Shown: in pieces, positions 23,263 through 26,902 of the stretch | Layout of the letters: each line of letters opens with the position of its first letter | Numbering within the stretch: position 1 is the first letter of the stretch | Source of the DNA: a virus | Strand: one strand, 5' to 3' | IMG/VR virus record: IMGVR_UViG_3300028840_001528 | Location: 1-26,902 of that record | DNA: 26,902 nucleotides | Notes under the pieces: generated by a model | What the model saw: the letters and a program-made list of their open reading frames with translations, nothing else | What the model was told of the DNA's origin: nothing | The model's database searches: none | Translations under genes and position numbers: made by a program

Positions 23263-23465
23263 GCGGTCGTGCCTAGACGTGTCTCGCAATCGCAGTTGTA
23301 CCAGTTGATGCAGCGGATATGACTAGCGCACACAACTTCGGCCGCACTTCCGCAGAAGGGGCAAGGTAACAAGTCAGGCAACGCGGACGCTTGCTCCTTG
23401 CCAGCCGTACAGCTATCGCAGTAGCCGCCTGTTCCACACACGCCACCATCTTCTGTGCATTTCAT
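23241..23465 (-). CDS. Lar-like zinc-ribbon protein with an extra N-terminal Cys cluster
   Basis: This is a 74-residue protein. The core LLPCPFCGSAAEVVCASHIRC, followed by NCDCETRLGTTAWNRR, is the pattern of Lar-type restriction-alleviation proteins: CPFCG, a second Cys group, then a C-terminal AWNRRA. Before it, residues 3-19 hold another four Cys (C3, C10, C16, C19 in CTEDGGVCGTGGYCDSC), enough for a second zinc site. Lar proteins are known to reduce type I restriction, but many homologues in phages are untested, so function is inferred from family only. AAAGGAA lies about 10 bases upstream. It follows the 85-residue gene by 20 bases on the same strand. Confidence 0.72.
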   Translation of the reverse strand: MKCTEDGGVCGTGGYCDSCTAGKEQASALPDLLPCPFCGSAAEVVCASHIRCINWYNCDCETRLGTTAWNRRAR

Positions 23466-23485
23466 CGCGCCGGTTCCTTTAATCG

Positions 23486-23743
23486 TTAGCCAGCCTGTGA
23501 CCCAGCTTCATCCAAGAACGCTTGGATGTCATCGGCCACCCAAAACACCCCTACCTTATTGGTGTACCGCCCTATGATGCGCCAAGCGTGTGTCGGCATC
23601 TGAAACTTCTCCATCTCGTGATCGCTGTTTCTCAGCACTCGGTATCGTCCGGAAAATCCGTAGACAATGTAGAAGGTTCCCGGGAGATCTTCCTGATGTC
23701 GCAGCAGGAATTGAGCAATATGTTCGGGGCTTTGATCTTGCAT
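23486..23743 (-). CDS. Small early-type protein, unknown function
   Basis: This 85-residue protein starts MQDQSPEHIAQFLLRHQEDLPG. The start at 23743 is chosen over an in-frame ATG at 23782 because AAGGAG lies seven bases upstream, an excellent ribosome-binding site on the minus strand. It has a helix, several strands (TFYIVYGFSGRYRVLR, AWRIIGRYTNKVGVFWV) and a final helix (ADDIQAFLDEAGS). No motif is recognised. It is the first gene of a short leftward operon diverging from the replication genes, a typical place for host-takeover or anti-defence proteins. Confidence 0.65.
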   Translation of the reverse strand: MQDQSPEHIAQFLLRHQEDLPGTFYIVYGFSGRYRVLRNSDHEMEKFQMPTHAWRIIGRYTNKVGVFWVADDIQAFLDEAGSQAG

Positions 23744-23822
23744 GGTTCCGCTCCTTCGTTGTTGGTGTTTGCAGTGTGGCACTGATGTACTACAGTTTCA
23801 AGTGCCGAACGAGGAAAAATTA
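23744..23822. promoter_or_regulatory. Divergent intergenic region with two overlapping dyads
   Basis: This 79-base gap separates the leftward operon from the rightward replication genes. It contains CAGTGtggCACTG (23772-23784), a perfect 5-bp dyad, and GGCACT (23778-23783) with its complement AGTGCC (23801-23806). Promoters for both directions should be here, but I find no convincing -35/-10 pair. The neighbouring ribbon-helix-helix-like gene makes an operator plausible. GAGGA near 23811 is the ribosome-binding site of that gene. Confidence 0.45.
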
Positions 23823-24008
23823 ATGCAACTCAATTCGACCATCGCCATCCGGGCGACCCGCAAGCTACGGGACCAGTTCATGAAGAAGGCTGCGAAATTC
23901 GGGCGTCCCGCAGATGTGCATCGCGACATACTGCAGGCGTTCGTTGATGGTCGGCTGATTATCGAACCGGATCCCAAGAAACCCACACTGGAGAACCACA
24001 ATGCTTGA
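23823..24008 (+). CDS. Ribbon-helix-helix-like regulatory protein
   Basis: This 61-residue protein starts MQLNSTIAIRATRKLRDQFMKKA. A short N-terminal strand (STIAIRA) followed by a helix, a GRPADV turn and a second helix (RDILQAFVDGRL) is the Arc/MetJ-type ribbon-helix-helix layout. That fold binds DNA as a dimer through the paired strands. ATG 23823 is chosen because GAGGAAAA precedes it; an in-frame ATG at 23742 would run through the divergent control region. As first gene of the rightward block it may regulate itself and the leftward operon. It overlaps the next gene by 8 bases. The family call rests on pattern only. Confidence 0.6.
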   Translation: MQLNSTIAIRATRKLRDQFMKKAAKFGRPADVHRDILQAFVDGRLIIEPDPKKPTLENHNA

Positions 24009-24390
24009 AACAACCCTGGAAAGGATCGCAACCGCACTGGAAAAGATTGCCGACAGTTTTGATTCGGCCGCAGTCATTGCTCCAACCGCTGCCGACCAAC
24101 CCGTACCGAACCTCACGCCGGCACCCGCAGATCCCATCCCCCCGGCGGCCCCGGTCCCTGCTGCCGCAGCTCCCGAGATCCCTACAGCACCAGCCGAACC
24201 CGCTCTGCCCTTCAACGACAAGCAGGGCATGATCAACTACGTCATGGCGGCCTATCAGGAACTCGGTCCCGAGAAGGGTGCCCAGATCCAAGCCGTCTTG
24301 GTGAACCTCGGTCATCCGAACATCAACGATGTACCCCCTGAACAGTTCCAGGCGGTGTTCGATGGTGTGGAAAAGCTGAAGGTGGCATGA
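24001..24390 (+). CDS. Small protein with Pro/Ala-rich linker, unknown function
   Basis: This 129-residue protein has three parts: a short coiled-coil N-terminus (ETTLERIATALEKIADSFD), a Pro/Ala-rich linker of about 45 residues, and a helical C-terminal part (NDKQGMINYVMAAYQEL, VPPEQFQAVFDGVEKLKVA). The last part resembles helical domains placed after Pro-rich linkers in other phage early proteins. GGAG lies upstream. It overlaps the previous gene by 8 bases and the next by ATGA. Nothing visible says what it does. Its operon places it with DNA replication or recombination. Confidence 0.68.
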   Translation: MLETTLERIATALEKIADSFDSAAVIAPTAADQPVPNLTPAPADPIPPAAPVPAAAAPEIPTAPAEPALPFNDKQGMINYVMAAYQELGPEKGAQIQAVLVNLGHPNINDVPPEQFQAVFDGVEKLKVA

Positions 24391-24635
24391 TGAAGGACGG
24401 TATCTTCACAACCGAATACGAGGCTTCCCATGAGTGGGATCGACGCATGGTGTACTCTCGGGCACTGGTGGCGGGTGCCACGGTGGCGGCAGAACTCGCT
24501 GCAAAAGACGACGACCCTCCTGCTCAGGAACAGGTCAAACTTTTCATCAGACGATTCGCCAACACCGTTCTCGACCATTACGATACCAAGTTCCCGGAAC
24601 CCATCGTCGTAAACGGTCAGGGGGGCTCACAATGA
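24387..24635 (+). CDS. Small helical protein of the replication block
   Basis: This 82-residue protein starts MMKDGIFTTEYEASHEWDRRM. Either ATG 24387 (stop-start overlap) or ATG 24390 could be used. The middle is helical and Ala-rich (SRALVAGATVAAELAAKDDD), followed by an amphipathic helix (EQVKLFIRRFANTVLDHY). It overlaps the nuclease gene by ATGA. No motif is recognised. It may be an accessory to the nuclease that follows, purely from gene order. Confidence 0.65.
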   Translation: MMKDGIFTTEYEASHEWDRRMVYSRALVAGATVAAELAAKDDDPPAQEQVKLFIRRFANTVLDHYDTKFPEPIVVNGQGGSQ

Positions 24636-25930
24636 GTCATGCGCGACTCAGCCCCAGTTCAGGTCACCGATGGATGGTCTGCCCGGGGTCTGTCAGAGAG
24701 GAAGCGAAGTACCCGGGAGATTCGTCCGGGCCGGCTGCCATTGATGGAACCCACTCCCACACCCTTCTGGAACACTGCATCAACAATGGTCTGATGGACC
24801 CGATGCTCATGGTCGATAAGGAGTTGGAAGACCATGAGGGTGCGTTCGTGGTCGATGCCGCCCGTGCTGCCCGTGTCGTCGTCGCCGTCAACTACATCAA
24901 GGATCGACAGACGCAGATGACGCCATGCCGCGTCAATGCCGAAGAAAAGGTCGATGCGGGACAGTGGTTTGATCGTGACGATATGGCCGGCACGGCAGAC
25001 GTTTCGATCATCGGCAATGGGATGATCGAGGTCATTGACTACAAAGACGGCATGACCCCGGTATCCGCTGTTGGCAACCCTCAAATGGGGATCTACCTTG
25101 GTGGTAAACTGGCGGGATTCCGGGATGCTATGGGGCAGTTGCCGCCCGGCAAGGTCCGAATGACCATCATCCAGCCAAAGCTGGCCGTGAAAGGCATGGA
25201 CCCGATCAGTTCCCATGAGATCGACATCAACGAGCATCTGTCCTGGATCCACAATGAACTTGGCCCTGCCGCCGCGGCGACCGATGATCCGAATGCACCA
25301 CTGGTACCCGGCGAGGCCCAATGCAAATGGTGTCGAGCCAAGGGAGGTTGTAAGGCCTTGGCGAACAAAGCCTTGAAGGAGGCACAAGTAATGTTCGAGC
25401 AAGTCGATATGGCCAAGCAGGCTGCAGACAAAGACCCGAATGATCTCACCGATGATCAGATCCGGGACATCATGGAGGCGGCACCCCTGATCAAACAATT
25501 CCTGGAAGCCGTGGATGCCGAGGCCATGCGTCGGTTTGAGACGGGTCACGCCGTCCCCGGCCTAAAGGTCGTCCGCGGCAGGGGCTCCCGGTCGTGGTCG
25601 CTGTCAGAGGAAGAAATGGAGAATCGCCTGAAGCGGATGGGTCTGCCGAAGTCGGTCATCTGGCAGACGAAGCTCATCTCGCCGGCCCAAGCCGAAAAAG
25701 CATCCTGGGAGAAGAAGTCCAAGGGTGAGATGGTGAAGAAGTCGTTGTCTGAGCGTCAACTGGCGACACTGGAGAAGGAGTACATCAAGACATCAAAGGG
25801 TAAGCTGACCGTGGTTCCGGAGTCGGATCATCGTCAAGCGGTCCCCATGGCGGCAGAGCATCTGTTTGCCAACACTCAACCAACTGAAACCGCTGAACCG
25901 GAGATTCCGGCTTGGCTGCAAGGAGCCTGA
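24632..25930 (+). CDS. DUF2800 Cas4/RecB-like PD-(D/E)XK nuclease
   Basis: This is a 432-residue protein. The catalytic core is visible: GTHSHTLLE (residues 39-47, E47), GTADVSIIG (D123) and EVIDYKDG (D136, K138). Together these are the PD-(D/E)XK signature of RecB-like exonucleases. Cys residues C17 (in WMVCPGS) and C231, C234 and C240 (CKWCRAKGGC) fit a 4Fe-4S cluster like that of Cas4 and AddB. Residues after about 300 form a helical C-terminal part with KVVRGRGSRSW. DUF2800 genes in phages commonly precede a DUF2815 single-strand binding protein and a polymerase, as here. ATG 24632 is used because AGGGGGG precedes it and upstream codons are an out-of-frame shadow of the previous gene. Confidence 0.88.
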   Translation: MSHARLSPSSGHRWMVCPGSVREEAKYPGDSSGPAAIDGTHSHTLLEHCINNGLMDPMLMVDKELEDHEGAFVVDAARAARVVVAVNYIKDRQTQMTPCRVNAEEKVDAGQWFDRDDMAGTADVSIIGNGMIEVIDYKDGMTPVSAVGNPQMGIYLGGKLAGFRDAMGQLPPGKVRMTIIQPKLAVKGMDPISSHEIDINEHLSWIHNELGPAAAATDDPNAPLVPGEAQCKWCRAKGGCKALANKALKEAQVMFEQVDMAKQAADKDPNDLTDDQIRDIMEAAPLIKQFLEAVDAEAMRRFETGHAVPGLKVVRGRGSRSWSLSEEEMENRLKRMGLPKSVIWQTKLISPAQAEKASWEKKSKGEMVKKSLSERQLATLEKEYIKTSKGKLTVVPESDHRQAVPMAAEHLFANTQPTETAEPEIPAWLQGA

Positions 25931-25932
25931 TA

Positions 25933-26703
25933 ATGGGTAACCAGTCATCCAACACCGAGACGTTTGTGGTAGAGAACTGCATCCTGTCTTTCCCTCACCT
26001 GTTCGCCCTGGACAACAACGGCAAGTATTCCTGCGCCTTGTTGATCCCGGAAGCTGCGGCACAGATGGTCTATCAGAAGGCGCAGGAACTCGCTGCCTCC
26101 CACTTTACCAATGGCGAATCCGCCCTGCCCACGTTCCGCTGGCCGGTCATGAAGGCAAGCGACAAACAGTCCCAAACCACCGGCCAGTTCATCTACCGGG
26201 ATAACCCCCGGCTGGCGAACCTGTACCTCATGAGCGCCAATGCCTCCGAGGAATATCCGCCGCAAGTGGTCGATCAGAATCGTCAGAAGGTCATGGACCG
26301 CGGTCTCATCTATGCCGGCTGCATCGTCGCGGTGGGGATCCGCCTGTTCACCTACAACAACAAGGGCAACATCGGCATCGGCGTCGGTCTGTCCGCCGTG
26401 ATGAAACAGGGCGATGGCGAGTCGTTGGGCGGGGACTCCGTGAATGCCGAACAGCTATTCTCCGGTGTCCAGGCTCAAGCTGCCGCCCCTGTCGGCCAAC
26501 CCATGCCCGGTGGCGCCCCCATGCCCACACAGCAGCCTGCTGCCCCGTTCGGACAGCCTCAGACGGCACCGGCACCCGGGATGCCCGCTGCCCCGTTCCA
26601 AGGGGCTCCAACAGCGCCTGCAGCACCAGTGTCCGGGATGCCCCAACCCGAAGTCCCTGTCGGCCAACCCATGCCCGCGGCACCGCCTTTCCCGGGCAAC
26701 TGA
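25933..26703 (+). CDS. DUF2815 (Enc34-type) single-stranded DNA-binding protein with long Pro-rich tail
   Basis: This is a 256-residue protein. The first 170 residues follow the DUF2815/Enc34 ssDNA-binding pattern: TFVVENCILSFPHLFALDNNGKYSCALLIPE, then SQTTGQFIYRDNPRLANLYLMSANAS, and IYAGCIVAVGIRLFTYNNKGNIGIGVGLSAVM. Such proteins coat single-stranded DNA during replication. From about residue 185 the sequence becomes a Pro-, Ala-, Gln- and Gly-rich tail of some 70 residues ending PFPGN, without the acidic tip typical of bacterial SSB. AAGGAG at 25919-25924 precedes ATG 25933. An in-frame ATG at 25912 lacks such a site. Confidence 0.85.
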   Translation: MGNQSSNTETFVVENCILSFPHLFALDNNGKYSCALLIPEAAAQMVYQKAQELAASHFTNGESALPTFRWPVMKASDKQSQTTGQFIYRDNPRLANLYLMSANASEEYPPQVVDQNRQKVMDRGLIYAGCIVAVGIRLFTYNNKGNIGIGVGLSAVMKQGDGESLGGDSVNAEQLFSGVQAQAAAPVGQPMPGGAPMPTQQPAAPFGQPQTAPAPGMPAAPFQGAPTAPAAPVSGMPQPEVPVGQPMPAAPPFPGN

Positions 26704-26809
26704 TCGCAGTCGCCGCCGCGAACTCCCGGGTATGAGTTAAAAAGGCCCACCGGCATCCCGCCTGTAACGACTCCATGGGCGGGGCGCCTTCTAACAAAAA
26801 GGGACCAAG
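26704..26809. other. Gap with imperfect hairpin between the SSB and polymerase genes
   Basis: AAGGC (26742-26746) can pair with GCCTT (26786-26790) and CCCGCC (26757-26762) with GGCGGG (26778-26783), giving an interrupted stem. There is no T-tract after it (CTAAC follows). It may be an attenuator or protective hairpin. This is the only gap of this size inside the replication block. Confidence 0.35.
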
Positions 26810-26902
26810 ATGACCGATTTCACCTACGACATCGAGACATACCCCAACTGTTTTACTTGCTGTATCGAGCAAATTGAAACCGGGGAATGCTGGATGTTCG
26901 AG
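26810..26902 (+). CDS. DNA polymerase, start of 3'-5' exonuclease domain (partial)
   Basis: Thirty-one residues are visible before the window ends. They begin MTDFTYDIETYPNCFTC. YDIETYPN is exonuclease motif I (DxE) of proofreading DNA polymerases, especially family B-like phage polymerases where the motif is almost at the N-terminus. AAAAAGGGA precedes the ATG. The place after a DUF2800 nuclease and a single-strand binding protein fits. Whether the rest is family A or B cannot be told from this fragment, and a stand-alone exonuclease is possible. Confidence 0.72.
   Translation, partial: MTDFTYDIETYPNCFTCCIEQIETGECWMFE

Noticed and set aside
24005-24232. Alternative plus-strand frame over the Pro/Ala-rich linker
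   Set aside because: It is an out-of-frame reading of repetitive CCN/GCN codons. The 129-residue frame has proper coupling to both neighbours.

Overview
The window is part of a double-stranded DNA bacteriophage genome, most likely a short-tailed (podovirus-type) phage with an SU10-like virion. It carries a terminase, a long portal with a C-terminal helix, a scaffold, a DUF5309-type major capsid protein, an adaptor, a nozzle and a set of ejection-type internal proteins. No tape-measure, sheath or tube gene is seen. The host was probably Gram-negative: a lipoprotein with a clear lipobox sits beside a membrane-anchored coiled-coil protein, as in two-component spanins. I see no integrase, lysogeny repressor, tRNA, rRNA, CRISPR array, insertion sequence or reverse transcriptase here, so lifestyle cannot be decided from this piece.

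Layout. (1) 1-5927, + strand: end of a probable small terminase gene, large terminase, portal, an 89-residue protein, scaffold and major capsid protein, mostly joined by ATGA overlaps. (2) 5914-8606, +: accessory cassette of a GT-A-like glycosyltransferase, two small unknowns, an FkbM methyltransferase and a class I methyltransferase. A UUCG hairpin terminator sits where the capsid gene meets the cassette, and the methyltransferase genes overlap their neighbours by 89 and 62 bases. (3) 8545-17623, +: adaptor, spanin-like pair, a run of tail, fibre and lectin-like genes with two tiny genes among them, then the nozzle. Two of the tail genes are visibly AT-richer. (4) 17620-22758, +: a helical protein and three large ejection-type proteins, one ending in an S74 intramolecular chaperone domain.

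(5) 22759-23240: the only long stretch of mostly non-coding DNA. It is AT-rich on the left and contains a roughly 100-base set of nested inverted repeats and a second bulged hairpin. It lies where the rightward late block meets a leftward block. (6) 23050-23743, - strand: two or three small early-type genes, one a Lar-like zinc-ribbon protein. (7) 23744-23822: divergent control region with two overlapping dyads. (8) 23823-26902, +: start of the replication block: a ribbon-helix-helix-like regulator, two small unknowns, a DUF2800 Cas4/RecB-like nuclease, an Enc34-type single-stranded DNA-binding protein (DUF2815) and the start of a DNA polymerase exonuclease domain.

The genes read as a late block for head and tail assembly, packaging and DNA ejection, followed by a switch region and an early/replication block. 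All family names come from recalled sequence patterns and visible motifs, not from a database search.
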